Shown in pieces: positions 8,713 to 17,602 of a DNA stretch of 35,071 nt. Numbering within the stretch: the stretch's first letter is position 1; the number at the start of each line of letters is the position of its first letter. The DNA lies in NCBI GenBank assembly GCA_947259165.1, contig CAMYKY010000024.1, positions 1 through 35,071 of the forward strand, written 5' to 3'. The notes under the pieces are model-generated. The model was given only the letters and a program-made list of their open reading frames with translations. It did no database searches and had not been told where the DNA came from. This DNA comes from an uncultured Acidobacteriota bacterium. GTDB taxonomy: Bacteria; Acidobacteriota; Vicinamibacteria; Marinacidobacterales; SMYC01. A program made the translations under genes and the position numbers.

Positions 8713-9626
8713 GCTCGAACGACCTCATGTCCGGCGTGCTAGCGCCGGTCGTCACCCCCTTCGCCCCCGACCTCACACCCGACGCCCAACGCTACGCGAA
8801 ACACTGTCGTTGGCTACAAGATCAAAACTGCGGTCTGGCCGTGTTCGGAACCAACAGCGAGGCCAACTCGCTGTCTGTCGGCGAGCGAATGCAGCTCCTC
8901 GACATGCTGATCGACAACGGCTTGGATCCGAAACGGATGATGCCCGGGACCGGGTGCTGCTCGATCGTGGACTCGGTGACCCTGACCCAACACGCGCTCG
9001 CCCACGGTGTCGGCGGTGTCTTGATGCTGCCGCCGTTTTACTACAAGGACGTGAGCGACGAGGGGCTCTACCGGACGTTCGCAGAGATCATCGAGCGTGT
9101 GGGTGACGATGGCCTGCGTATTTATCTGTACCACTTCCCGCAGATGTCCCAGGTGCCGCTGGGTATCGAGCTCGTCGGTCGCCTTCGCGAGGCGTTTCCC
9201 GGCATCGTCGTCGGCATGAAGGACAGCTCTGGCGATCGAGGGAACCTGGAAGCGGTACTCTCCGCTTTTCCGGGGTTCGGCTACTTTGCGGGCAACGAAA
9301 CGCTGCTGCTCGCCAACATGCGCGCCGGCGGCGTCGGTTGCATCTCGGCGACGGCCAACGTCAATCCCAAGGCGATCGATGGTCTATTCCAGAACTGGCA
9401 AGCCGACAACGCCGACTCGCTACAGTCGTCCCTGAACGAGACGCGTGCGGCCGTGCAGCAGTTTCCGCTCGTGCCCGCGCTCAAGAAGATCATCTCTCAC
9501 TACGCCGCCGATGGGGAGTGGAACAGGCTACGGCCGCCTCTAGTAGAGTTGGCAGAGGCTGACGGCAACAAGCTCATCGCGGAGCTCGACGCGATCGGAT
9601 TCGAGATGCAAGGGATACGTGGTTGA
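8709..9626 (+). CDS. DapA/NanA-family class I lyase (4-hydroxy-tetrahydrodipicolinate synthase-like)
   Basis: 305-residue TIM-barrel Schiff-base lyase. FGTNSEANSLSVGER (residues 47-60) is the substrate carboxylate-binding loop. Tyr141 in IYLYHFPQ and Lys171 in VGMKDSSGD are the catalytic pair, so the enzyme should be active. The atypical second half of the loop (NSE in place of TGE) argues against true DapA; a catabolic 2-keto acid aldolase/dehydratase is more likely. AAAGGAG lies just upstream of the ATG, which overlaps the previous TGA. Downstream it overlaps the zinc-finger gene by 8 nt. Together with the TPP enzyme it suggests pyruvate-derived substrates or products. Confidence 0.85.
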   Translation: MSSNDLMSGVLAPVVTPFAPDLTPDAQRYAKHCRWLQDQNCGLAVFGTNSEANSLSVGERMQLLDMLIDNGLDPKRMMPGTGCCSIVDSVTLTQHALAHGVGGVLMLPPFYYKDVSDEGLYRTFAEIIERVGDDGLRIYLYHFPQMSQVPLGIELVGRLREAFPGIVVGMKDSSGDRGNLEAVLSAFPGFGYFAGNETLLLANMRAGGVGCISATANVNPKAIDGLFQNWQADNADSLQSSLNETRAAVQQFPLVPALKKIISHYAADGEWNRLRPPLVELAEADGNKLIAELDAIGFEMQGIRG

Positions 9627-10158
9627 CATCGTCCACACCATCGAGCCCGCTGCGAGCGGGCGGGCGAAGTGCCGCGGCTGTGGCGAGAAAATAGCGAAGG
9701 ATGAGCTGAGGCTCGGCGCGCGTCTGCTGAATCCCTTCGTCGAGGGCGAGCTCACGTTGTGGTTTCACCTGACGTGCGGCGCTTTCAAACGCCCACAGCC
9801 CTATCTCGAGGCGGCCGCGTCCACCACGGAGACCATCGGCAACGCTGAGTGGCTCGAGGTCGAGGCCAGGCGAAGCCTCGAGCACGAGCGCCTGCCGCGT
9901 CTGAGCGGCGCCGACCATGCACCCACCGGCAGGGCGCGCTGCCGTCATTGCAAGGAGCTGGTCGAAAAAGGCGCCTGGCGCATCTCGATCGTCTACTACG
10001 ACGAAGTCGAAGGCCGGTTCAGTCCCTCGGGCTACATCCACCCGAAATGTGCCAAAAAGTACTTCGGCACCAACGACGTCGTCGACCGGATCGAGCACTT
10101 TTCGCCGTCGCTCGAGCCGAGCGAGCTCGACGAGATCCGGGCGGAGCTAGAGTCCTAG
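9619..10158 (+). CDS. Tandem PARP-type zinc-finger protein
   Basis: 179 residues with two zinc modules. The first is C-x2-C-x28-H-x2-C (CRGCGEKI to WFHLTC, residues about 18-53). The second is C-x2-C-x29-H-x2-C (CRHCKELV to IHPKC, residues about 107-143). Both match the spacing of eukaryotic PARP/DNA ligase III nick-sensing fingers, and the conserved W/Y-F/I-H before the last Cys is present. No ADP-ribosyltransferase or ligase domain follows. It starts at GTG 9619, overlapping the DapA-like gene by 8 nt, so it belongs to the catabolic operon by structure. Function unknown: DNA-nick or nucleic-acid binding is the family expectation, while an operon-specific regulatory role is possible. Confidence 0.8.
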   Translation: MVDIVHTIEPAASGRAKCRGCGEKIAKDELRLGARLLNPFVEGELTLWFHLTCGAFKRPQPYLEAAASTTETIGNAEWLEVEARRSLEHERLPRLSGADHAPTGRARCRHCKELVEKGAWRISIVYYDEVEGRFSPSGYIHPKCAKKYFGTNDVVDRIEHFSPSLEPSELDEIRAELES

Positions 10159-10174
10159 CTCGTAGAAGGGTTTC

Positions 10175-10594
10175 TCAGGGAGTGGGGGCCATCAGCTCGA
10201 TGGGTCCGCTCAACGAGGCTCGCCAGTCGTTTTCGAGCTCGTCCGTGAAATGGGTGTCGTGCTCCCGGGCGGCGGCGATGAGGGCGTTGAGCCAAACGGT
10301 GAACATATCGTGGGTGACGCCGATGTTCCGGTGGAATTCCGCCAATCGCTCGAGCTCGTCATGCGCCGGTCCTTGGGTAGTGCCCGCGGCCACCAGCATG
10401 CCATAGAGAGAATCTTTTAACATTCGTTTCTGTCGCTCGAAGTCCGTGCCGCGAAACAGCTCGCCCACCTTGGGCGAGGCCGCGGTGAACAGCTCGTAAA
10501 AGCGGTCGACGAACGTCCCGCACTCGATGCAGCGTCCGAGGCTGTCGCGCGTTCGCTGAATGGTGTCGTGATCGGCGTTGGCGTTTTCGGTCAT
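10175..10594 (-). CDS. Bacterial globin
   Basis: 139-residue single-domain globin. Helix B/CD reads RFYELFTAASPKVGELF, with the CD phenylalanine region intact. The proximal (F8) histidine is His88 in LERLAEFHRNIGV, followed by the G and H helices MFTVWLNALIAAAREHD and WRASLSGPIELM. The ATG at 10592-10594 starts the protein; a longer in-frame extension upstream is low-complexity shadow of the hydrolase gene. It probably binds O2 or NO in the cytoplasm. It lies 68 bp downstream of the alpha/beta hydrolase on the same strand. Confidence 0.8.
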   Translation of the reverse strand: MTENANADHDTIQRTRDSLGRCIECGTFVDRFYELFTAASPKVGELFRGTDFERQKRMLKDSLYGMLVAAGTTQGPAHDELERLAEFHRNIGVTHDMFTVWLNALIAAAREHDTHFTDELENDWRASLSGPIELMAPTP

Positions 10595-10662
10595 GCCCTC
10601 GATTGTAAGCCGAGCCTCCGTAGGAGCGCCATCGAAAGACTCTATCTGGTTGACGGTTTGCC

Positions 10663-11541
10663 CTAGCGATCGCGGCCGAGCCACCACGTCATCGTTTTCG
10701 TCACGAGCTCGCTCGCGTCTTGTTGGACGAAGTGTCCGGCGCCGGGAACGGTGACGAGGGTGAGATCTTTTTCGAGCCATTCCCAGGTGTCGTTGAGCGC
10801 TCCTGGTAGAAGCGCCTGATCGTCGAGGCCGTGGAACATGAGCACCGGCATCGTCGCTTTCGGAATGGCGGGTCCGGGGGGCGCGGGGTCGCCCGGTTTC
10901 GTGCTCGGGTAGTTCGCCTTGTAGTAGTTCAACATCGCGGTGAAATCGGACCTCTCGAAGGCTTCTATGTAACGCGCACGCGCCGAAGGGTCCTTGACCC
11001 ATCCGGAAAGTGTTTGAGCCGTCATCGGACGACCGAAAAACACGTCGGGTGCGTCCGGACCCTGTTCTTGAAACGTGCGGGCGTACGAGCTGTTCTCATA
11101 TTGTTGCGGGTTGTTGCGAAGCTCTCGCCCGAGCCCGTTGGGGTGGGGGAGGTTCAAGATGACGAGACGCTTCGTCATCGCGGGCCTGGTGAGCGCGAAT
11201 GTCCACGCGACGGCGCCTCCCCAATCGTGGCCGACGATGATCGCGGAGTCTTCGCCGAGGTGGAGGATCACCGCGGCGACGTCGGCGACGAGCAGCGGCA
11301 TGCGATAGGGCTCGACACCTTCCGGCTTGTCGCTCCGGTTGTAGCCGCGCTGGTCGATGGCGACCACTTGGAAATCGCTCGAAAGCGCGTCCATCTGATC
11401 GCGCCACGAGTACCAGAAATCCGGAAACCCGTGGATCATCACCACGAGCGGCCCCTCGCCGAGGCTCGCATAGTGGATCTTCACACCGTCGCTGTCGGCG
11501 TAGCCGTGCTCGACGCGATCGTAGAGATCGGAATTTGGCAT
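10663..11541 (-). CDS. Alpha/beta hydrolase, epoxide-hydrolase-like
   Basis: About 292 residues. [11 protein letters not shown] (from His37) is the oxyanion-hole segment, and [10 protein letters not shown] places an aspartate nucleophile at 106, typical of epoxide hydrolases and haloalkane dehalogenases rather than serine esterases. The acid is Asp240/241 in FHGLDDQAL and the base His270 in VPGAGHFV. The cap contains the tyrosine-rich MLNYYKANY expected for epoxide activation. ATG at 11539-11541 starts 4 nt after the AcnX-S stop. An alternative ATG at 11589 would add a hydrophobic leader ([16 protein letters not shown]) but overlaps the previous gene by 44 nt. Confidence 0.85.
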   Translation of the reverse strand: MPNSDLYDRVEHGYADSDGVKIHYASLGEGPLVVMIHGFPDFWYSWRDQMDALSSDFQVVAIDQRGYNRSDKPEGVEPYRMPLLVADVAAVILHLGEDSAIIVGHDWGGAVAWTFALTRPAMTKRLVILNLPHPNGLGRELRNNPQQYENSSYARTFQEQGPDAPDVFFGRPMTAQTLSGWVKDPSARARYIEAFERSDFTAMLNYYKANYPSTKPGDPAPPGPAIPKATMPVLMFHGLDDQALLPGALNDTWEWLEKDLTLVTVPGAGHFVQQDASELVTKTMTWWLGRDR

Positions 11542-11545
11542 CACG

Positions 11546-12007
11546 CTAAGAATCAACGCCGTCCAGAGTTGGATCATCCACCACCTCATTCGTTGTGATC
11601 GTCACGACGCCGTCGACGGCGATGTCGAGTTTCTGGCCCGAGCGCAGCCGATCGAAATCCTCCATCGACGCCGCCAGGATCGGAATCGGTTTTTGATACA
11701 TCTCGTCGGCAACAATCGACGCCAGAGACAAGAACGCGTCGCGGCCTCGGCTGACGATGGCCGCAGGAGCTTTTCCGACCCGCACCGCTTCGAGAAGGAT
11801 GGCTGACGTCGTGCTCGAGCCTTTCGTGAACGGAATCACTAGGACCTTGCCGGCGGCGATCTGACCAGAGAGTGGATGTCCTCGATCGAGGATCTCCCCG
11901 GTGGCGGCATCGTAGCCCCCCCAAAAGCTCAAGGGCTCGGTGCTCTTGAGCGCGATACCTGTTGCTTTTCCGGGCACGATCACATCTGCGTTGAACTGGT
12001 AGGACAT
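11546..12007 (-). CDS. Aconitase X small (swivel) subunit, DUF126
   Basis: 153 residues of the AcnX swivel domain: [23 protein letters not shown], then the family hallmark [23 protein letters not shown] (Ser cluster that contacts the substrate), then [10 protein letters not shown]. The known bacterial role of AcnX is dehydration of cis-3-hydroxy-L-proline to pyrroline-2-carboxylate; archaeal relatives are mevalonate-5-phosphate dehydratases. The large subunit is not adjacent but lies at 14863-16137, with two opposite-strand genes between them. It is the first gene of a minus operon with the epoxide-hydrolase-like gene and the globin. Confidence 0.88.
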   Translation of the reverse strand: MSYQFNADVIVPGKATGIALKSTEPLSFWGGYDAATGEILDRGHPLSGQIAAGKVLVIPFTKGSSTTSAILLEAVRVGKAPAAIVSRGRDAFLSLASIVADEMYQKPIPILAASMEDFDRLRSGQKLDIAVDGVVTITTNEVVDDPTLDGVDS

Positions 12008-12061
12008 CGGCCCATCATTCCACCGCGATGACTATTCTGTCCAGGGTGATAGGATTCTCCC

Positions 12062-13882
12062 ATGGTCGCGACGGTTCTAGCTCTACTGGCAGCACCTGCT
12101 GCTCAGCTCATCGAAGACTACCCGCGACTTCGCGGCGACGTTCAAGCCCACTACGTGTCGAGCTACGACAGGAGCGGCGGCAACGACGACGGATTCGATG
12201 GGACCTACTCCGCACTGTACGTCGACGAGCGCGGGGAGCACGTCATCTTTGACGCCAAAGGTCCGGGGACGCTCTACAACCTGTGGTTCACCAGCCGCGT
12301 GAACGGGAGAAGTCCGTTGGGTTGGGGTCGCATCAAGTTCTATTTCGACGATGAAGAGATTCCTCGCGTGGACATGGAGGCGGATGAGCTGTTTAGCGGC
12401 CGGCATCCACCGTTCGAGCCGCCGTTCGTCTACCACGCGTTCGAGAGCACGGGCGGCTACGTGTCGTATCTGCCGTTTCCTTTCGGCAAGCGGCTCAAGA
12501 TCACGACGGAGCGTCGCGTTGGCTTCTACAACGCCTACTACCACACGTATGCGCCGGACCACGTCACCGAGAGCTGGACCGGCGACGAGGATATGAGCGC
12601 GCTCGAACGCATGTGGACACGGGTGGGCGCTCCGCCGGCGGGGCGAGCGGGTAGCGAAACGTTCTCGGGTCGGGTGTCGCTCGATGCGCCGGCGATGCCA
12701 GATGGCGATCCTGTACCGTCGCAAACGCCCGTATTCGAGCATTCGGGGGCGGGCACCATCACCTCCCTCCGTTTCAATCCGTTGTTCCCGCTGACGGCCT
12801 ATCAAATGCAGCACATCGTGTTGCGTATCTTTTGGGATGGAGCGACGACGCCCGCGGTTGAAGCCCCCTTGGGGAGTTTTTTCGGCTCCGGGCTCGGAGA
12901 GGCCAGCGTGCGTGCCGTGCCCTTGGGGATGTCGCCGTCGGGCCCCTATTATTGCTACCTGCCGATGCCGTTTTGGAGAGGCGCTCGCATCGAGCTCGTG
13001 AACGAGAACCCCGATGAGATCGCGGAGATTTGGTGGGAGGTGACGGTTGGGAGCAACGACGCCGCCGAAGCCGAGACCGGGACCTTTCACGCTCTCTATC
13101 GCAGAGAGTGGCCAACGACGCAAGGTGTGGACTACCGACTCCTCGAGACCGAGGGCCGAGGGGTTTATGTCGGGCAGGTGATGACGGTGGAGCCTTTGCG
13201 CGCGGAGATCAAGCGTTGGTGGGAGGGGGATTTGCGAATCTTTGTCGATGGTCAAACGTACCCTGCGTTTAGCGGCACCGGGCACGAGGACGAGTACCTC
13301 GGAGGCTGGTCGAACGAATGGCTCATGAACCCGTACTCGCTTCCCATGCACGGTGAGCCGAAAACGACCGAGCTCCAACAAGTCGATTTTCAATGGAGTG
13401 CGGCGACGACGGTGTATCGCTTCTTTGTTGGGGGCATCCCGTTTCAAAACGGCATCCAGGTTGCAACCGAGCACGGCGCTGAGAACACCGCGAATGCGAT
13501 GTATTCGAGTGTTGCTTACTACTACGCCCGGGCCGGCTCGATGGAGAAGCTCGACGAAATTGGCGCCGAGAGTGTAGAGTCGAGCCCGAGAGGCTCACGT
13601 TTCACCCTGCGAGTCCCGCCGGGGGTCTCGCATCTTCGATTGAGACGGCTCTACCATCCCGCTGAGCGCCAGGAGGCCGAGGTTTGGATCGACGGGGGGC
13701 GCGCTGGGATTTGGTATTCGGCCGCGGTGAATTCATTCGTGCCCGAGTTGGACCGCGACTTCTTGCTGCCGGGATCGACTTCGAGCGCCGGCTCCGAGAT
13801 AGACCGTGAGATACAATTTGAGATACGAACCTCGACTCCCAATTGGAGTGAGCTCCGTTACGAGTTGTGGGGGATAAGATGA
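12062..13882 (+). CDS. DUF2961 / GH172-type secreted protein
   Basis: 606 residues with a short hydrophobic N-terminus (MVATVLALLAAPAAQLI), probably a signal sequence. The body shows DUF2961 features: FDAKGPGTLYNLWFTS, a RIKFYFDDEEIPRVDMEADELF segment shortened in the family as xxFYFDxExxPxxxxxxxxxF, YLPFPFGKRLKI, YNAYYHTY, and a second jelly-roll with PLGSFFGSGLG and YLPMPFW. Family members now classed GH172 act on fructofuranoside or arabinofuranoside linkages. It starts 54 bp from the divergent AcnX-S gene and is coupled through an ATGA overlap to the PP2C gene. Substrate not deducible. Confidence 0.8.
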   Translation: MVATVLALLAAPAAQLIEDYPRLRGDVQAHYVSSYDRSGGNDDGFDGTYSALYVDERGEHVIFDAKGPGTLYNLWFTSRVNGRSPLGWGRIKFYFDDEEIPRVDMEADELFSGRHPPFEPPFVYHAFESTGGYVSYLPFPFGKRLKITTERRVGFYNAYYHTYAPDHVTESWTGDEDMSALERMWTRVGAPPAGRAGSETFSGRVSLDAPAMPDGDPVPSQTPVFEHSGAGTITSLRFNPLFPLTAYQMQHIVLRIFWDGATTPAVEAPLGSFFGSGLGEASVRAVPLGMSPSGPYYCYLPMPFWRGARIELVNENPDEIAEIWWEVTVGSNDAAEAETGTFHALYRREWPTTQGVDYRLLETEGRGVYVGQVMTVEPLRAEIKRWWEGDLRIFVDGQTYPAFSGTGHEDEYLGGWSNEWLMNPYSLPMHGEPKTTELQQVDFQWSAATTVYRFFVGGIPFQNGIQVATEHGAENTANAMYSSVAYYYARAGSMEKLDEIGAESVESSPRGSRFTLRVPPGVSHLRLRRLYHPAERQEAEVWIDGGRAGIWYSAAVNSFVPELDRDFLLPGSTSSAGSEIDREIQFEIRTSTPNWSELRYELWGIR

Positions 13883-14793
13883 TCGATCCGAGCGAGCTGG
13901 ATACCGCAGAGTTCCCTCTTCCGCAAAGCGCCGACCGCAACCGCCCCTCCTCGTCCTTGATCGGCGTGGACGTTGCAGCGAAATCGGACAAAGGCAAACA
14001 ACGAGAGAACAATCAAGACCACTTTCTCGTTGCACGAGCGGGGAGGCATCTCGATACGTTGTTGTCGAATCTGCCGGAGAGCGAGCTTCCCGCACGCTTC
14101 GATGAGACCGGCTATATCGCGATCGTCGCCGATGGCATGGGTGGAGCGGCCGGTGGCGAAGTCGCAAGTCGTCTCGCGATCACGACGCTCATCAACATCG
14201 TGCTTCACGTGCCCGATTGGATTTTGCGGCTGGACGAAGAGCATGCGCAAAAGGTCATGCGGCGCGCGGCAAGCTATTACCGCGAGGTGAACGAAAAACT
14301 CGTCGAAGAGGCGCGTTTGAAGCCGGAGCTTCGCGGGATGGGTACGACCATGACCGGGGCGTACAGTCTTGGTGACGACCTTTTCGTGGTGCACGTCGGT
14401 GATTCGCGCGCCTACTTGTATCGCGACCGTGTTTTGAGACGGTTGACGCGGGACCACACTCACGCGCAGATGCTTGCCGACGCTGGCATCATCCGGCCGG
14501 AAGCGGTGGGGACCCATCGGCTTCGTCATGTCCTCACCAATGCGCTTGGCGGCGTTGAATCGGAGGGCAAGGCCGAGATCCACCGGATGCGGTTGTTTGA
14601 CGGGGATCGGATCCTCCTTTGCAGTGACGGTCTGCACGACATGGTCGACGACGAAAAGATTGCGGCGATTTTGAACCGGGATACGGATTCGACGCGGGCG
14701 TGCGAGTCGCTCATCACCGCGGCCCTCGATAACGGGGGGAAGGACAATGTTACGGTGGTGGTGGCGGGATATCGGATTCCGGAGGCGGGTTAG
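13879..14793 (+). CDS. PP2C-family serine/threonine phosphatase
   Basis: About 304 residues with all PP2C motifs in order: KGKQRENNQDHF (motif 1 Asp), IVADGMGGAAGGEVAS (motif 2 metal Asp), GMGTTMTGAY, VHVGDSRAYLYR, LLCSDGLHDMV (metal Asp) and the C-terminal DNVTVVV. It would dephosphorylate Ser/Thr proteins, using Mn2+/Mg2+, in the cytoplasm. No kinase gene is nearby. The ATG at 13879 overlaps the preceding TGA (ATGA); a GTG at 13867 is an alternative with four more residues. The coupling to a secreted glycosidase is unusual. Confidence 0.88.
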   Translation: MIDPSELDTAEFPLPQSADRNRPSSSLIGVDVAAKSDKGKQRENNQDHFLVARAGRHLDTLLSNLPESELPARFDETGYIAIVADGMGGAAGGEVASRLAITTLINIVLHVPDWILRLDEEHAQKVMRRAASYYREVNEKLVEEARLKPELRGMGTTMTGAYSLGDDLFVVHVGDSRAYLYRDRVLRRLTRDHTHAQMLADAGIIRPEAVGTHRLRHVLTNALGGVESEGKAEIHRMRLFDGDRILLCSDGLHDMVDDEKIAAILNRDTDSTRACESLITAALDNGGKDNVTVVVAGYRIPEAG

Positions 14794-14811
14794 GCAAGGG
14801 ATGAGAAGATC

Positions 14812-14838
14812 GGGAACGGGAACGGGAACGGGAACGGG
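14812..14838 (+). repeat. (GGGAAC)n hexanucleotide tandem repeat, copy 1
   Basis: Four and a half perfect GGGAAC units lie between the convergent ends of the PP2C and AcnX-L genes. The + strand has five GGG runs separated by AAC, so it could form a three-layer G-quadruplex. A near-identical tract lies at 18591-18616 at the other end of the OCD-NSS-AcnX block, in the same orientation. Confidence 0.9.
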
Positions 14839-14862
14839 TGAGCTCACAGTTGGGGCCGAAGT

Positions 14863-16137
14863 TCAGTCGTCCCAGGGCGACGGGAGGCGCACTACTTTGC
14901 CGGCGAGGGCGGAGGCGACGCAGTCTTCGAGGCTTCCGAATGCGACGGTCATTCCCAGTAGACCGGGGGAATAGAGGGCGTATTTGCCGGAGTTGGTCAT
15001 CAGCGTTTGGTAGCGTTTCGATAGCATCGGCGTTGCCAGGATGCAGGTGTCGACGGTGAGGCGGCCACCGAAGCGAGTCAGGGGCTCGATGAGACCGGCG
15101 GCGTCGGCGAGCTCGCGCATGATGCGACTCGTGGTCACGAGAACGGTGACATCGGGGTGACAGGTTTTGCCCCCCAGCTCTTCTAGCAATGCCGCGAGCT
15201 GCCGGAACTCGTCGAGCGAAAAGTGTGGGCTGCCAAGAACGACGAGCTCGAGGCTCTCGCCGGCCGTGCTCGTCAGCTCCCTTCGGGCGCGACGAAGCGC
15301 ACCGATGCTGACATCGAGTCGTTGTTTCGGAGGTCTGCCGTGAAGCGCGTCTTCGAGAGTCGGCGCCTCGGGGGTGACGCCAACGATATGGAACAGTCCC
15401 ACGCCTCCGGACGACGCAGCCGCCGCGCCGAGCGCTTTCAACTGATTCTCGTTGGGCGAGGCGGCAAGTCCCACGAGGACTGGCACCTCGTCGCCAGCGA
15501 CCTGGCCCACCACGTGTCCTAGGACCGGATAGAAGTCGTCTCGCTCCACGAAGATTTCTGGGATCGAGCCGAGGTCGAGCACCAGGTCTCCGGCACGATG
15601 TTCGTCGAGATGAAGCCCAACCGCGGGGACCCGTCCGGTGAGAGCCGCGCAGATATCGAGCATATCCGGATAGCGCTCGGTACGGGCACCCAGAACGGAA
15701 TTCGCGAAGACGATCGCATTCGACTCGCCCCAAGCGATTTGCTGGCCAAGCTTGGGAGCGTGCTCGGTTTGGTAGGGAGCGCACGTCCAGGTCGGTAGTG
15801 TGCCCATCTTTTGATAGGCGAGCATCTGCCGGTGTGCCTTTTCCGCCCAATCGGCGGGAACGTCCCACTCCTGCCAGTGCTCTTCGTCCACGCCGCTCAC
15901 GTTGAGCGTCGTCGGGACGACGACCTGGGCGTTCGCGGCGGCGAGACGCTCCGCGAACTCCAGTCCCGCGTCACCTACGTAGATCGTTGCGTCCACGTGA
16001 GCTCCGGTGATGTCGAGCATCCGCTCGGCCCGGTAGACGTCCGCCATACGAACGAGGATGGACATCGCGAGCTTCGCGGCGGGACCGAGCTCACCCGCGA
16101 GCAGTGCTTCGTCTTTTTCGGTGAGCTCGATGGTCAA
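14863..16137 (-). CDS. Aconitase X large subunit, DUF521 (cis-3-hydroxy-L-proline dehydratase-like)
   Basis: 424 residues with AcnX signatures: LTEKDEALLAGELGPAAKLAM at the N-terminus, GTLPTWTCAPYQ, GESNAIVFANSVLGARTERYPD, LHLDEHRAGDLVLD, and C-terminal VDTCILATP and TNSGKYALYSPG. Conserved Cys in TWTC, KTCHPD and DTCI are candidate Fe-S ligands. The protein pairs with the DUF126 subunit at 11546-12007. Expected reaction: cis-3-hydroxy-L-proline to pyrroline-2-carboxylate. The context fits: an OCD-family reductase, a proline dehydrogenase and an amino-acid transporter follow in the same cluster. It is the last gene of the minus operon; its ATG is 1 nt past the NSS stop. Confidence 0.88.
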   Translation of the reverse strand: MTIELTEKDEALLAGELGPAAKLAMSILVRMADVYRAERMLDITGAHVDATIYVGDAGLEFAERLAAANAQVVVPTTLNVSGVDEEHWQEWDVPADWAEKAHRQMLAYQKMGTLPTWTCAPYQTEHAPKLGQQIAWGESNAIVFANSVLGARTERYPDMLDICAALTGRVPAVGLHLDEHRAGDLVLDLGSIPEIFVERDDFYPVLGHVVGQVAGDEVPVLVGLAASPNENQLKALGAAAASSGGVGLFHIVGVTPEAPTLEDALHGRPPKQRLDVSIGALRRARRELTSTAGESLELVVLGSPHFSLDEFRQLAALLEELGGKTCHPDVTVLVTTSRIMRELADAAGLIEPLTRFGGRLTVDTCILATPMLSKRYQTLMTNSGKYALYSPGLLGMTVAFGSLEDCVASALAGKVVRLPSPWDD

Positions 16138-16138
16138 C

Positions 16139-17599
16139 TCAGTCGCCTTGTTTTTTTAGGCGATGCACCCAATACGTGTTGGTGATGAGGAGGACGACGA
16201 TCAAAAGTGCGATCTGAACGACGACTGTCCCGACGCTCGACTCGCTGCGAAGTTTCCACCAGCCCTCGGGGTCGAATTGAGTCGCGGATTGGTAGAACCA
16301 CCATGCGATCATCGCGATGAACTCGAGCGGGACGACAATCGAGATGACCCACACGAACCAACTTCCGATGGGGCGTTTCTCCTCCGCGGTGTTGATGAGC
16401 TCATCCCGGAACCTTGCGGCTCCGTACTTGATGACGGCGATGGCGATGAAGAAACCCGACACCATCAGGCCAATACCCCAAACCCAGTCTTGGTTCTTGA
16501 AAAAGCCCATGAACCAGGCTGAGGGAAGTCCCAACGCGAAGGCGACGACACCCACCGTGGGGACGGCGCGGGCACGGGAAAGTCCGAGGTCCATCATCAT
16601 GCGCGACGCCATCTCCAGCATGGCGATGAGGGACGAGATGGCGGCAAAGCTCAGAGAGAGAAAGAAAATCGGGAGAAAAACGCGTCCGCCTGGCATCGAC
16701 GAGAACAGCTGCGGCATCCAGATGAAGGTGAGTCCTTCGTTGCCGGCGCCCAGCGCCGCTCGGGCCTGATCCTCGGGAAGGATCGCGAACACGGTGCACA
16801 TCACCGCAATCCCAGCCAGAAGGGACGCCGAGTTGTTACCGAAGGAGGTGGTGAACGCGGTCAACGTGAACGTATCTTTTTTTCGAAGGTACACACCGTA
16901 GGTCATGATCAGGCCCCACCCCGCGCCCGTGCTCCACGCAGCCTGGGTCAATGCCGCCAGCCAGATTCGATAGTCTCCGAGATCCTCCCAGTTCGGTGTG
17001 AACAGGTAAGCTAATCCCTTCGACGCTCCAGGAAGCGTTACCGCACGGATCGCTGCGATAGCGAGAAGAACGAACAGTGCGGGGATCAAGATGCGGTTCG
17101 TTCTCTCGATACCGCGGACCACCCCCCGATAGATGATGAAGCAGCCAACCGTGAGTGCGACCCCGTGGAAAATGACGGGTTGGATCGGATCTCCGGTGAA
17201 TCCTGTCCAATAGCTCTCGGCGTTTTCGGCCGAAAAAACAGTGCTGAGCGAAACGGTGAAGTACTTCAAACACCAGCCGGTGACCACGGAGTAGTAGAAC
17301 GTGATGAAACACGTCACTAGTCCGACGAACACACCCAACCAGTTGTAGCGCACTCCCACGAGCGTGCCGATCGCTCCCGCGGGTCCGCGACGAGCCGTTT
17401 TTCCCAGTGCGAATTCGGCGAGCAGCAAAGGGATGGCCCAAAGGAAGAGAAAGATGACCCAGGGAATCAAAAACGATCCGCCGCCGTTGGCCGCCGCGAC
17501 GCGGGGGAAGCGCCAGATGTTGCCGGTGCCCACCGCCATGCCGATAGCCGTGAACAAGATGCCCCATCGGGAGGTGAACTCTTCTTTGTGCTGGCTCAT
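16139..17599 (-). CDS. Neurotransmitter:sodium symporter family amino-acid transporter
   Basis: 486 residues, about 11-12 membrane helices. Helix 1 has FTAIGMAVGTGNIWRFP, the unwound Na+/substrate-binding segment of LeuT-type carriers, followed by AAANGGGSFLIPW. SFGNNSASLLAG in helix 7 region and FFLSLSFAAISS in helix 8 supply further Na+ site residues. The family co-transports amino acids with Na+; here proline or hydroxyproline is the likely cargo from context (inference). It sits between the OCD-family reductase (3 nt gap) and AcnX-L (1 nt gap), a tight operon on the minus strand. Confidence 0.92.
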   Translation of the reverse strand: MSQHKEEFTSRWGILFTAIGMAVGTGNIWRFPRVAAANGGGSFLIPWVIFLFLWAIPLLLAEFALGKTARRGPAGAIGTLVGVRYNWLGVFVGLVTCFITFYYSVVTGWCLKYFTVSLSTVFSAENAESYWTGFTGDPIQPVIFHGVALTVGCFIIYRGVVRGIERTNRILIPALFVLLAIAAIRAVTLPGASKGLAYLFTPNWEDLGDYRIWLAALTQAAWSTGAGWGLIMTYGVYLRKKDTFTLTAFTTSFGNNSASLLAGIAVMCTVFAILPEDQARAALGAGNEGLTFIWMPQLFSSMPGGRVFLPIFFLSLSFAAISSLIAMLEMASRMMMDLGLSRARAVPTVGVVAFALGLPSAWFMGFFKNQDWVWGIGLMVSGFFIAIAVIKYGAARFRDELINTAEEKRPIGSWFVWVISIVVPLEFIAMIAWWFYQSATQFDPEGWWKLRSESSVGTVVVQIALLIVVLLITNTYWVHRLKKQGD

Positions 17600-17602
17600 T
17601 TC

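Noticed and set aside
12083..13474. A 463-codon minus-strand open frame opposite the DUF2961 gene
   Set aside because: The + strand protein has clear family motifs and coupled neighbours; the minus frame is Arg/His-rich with no recognisable domain.
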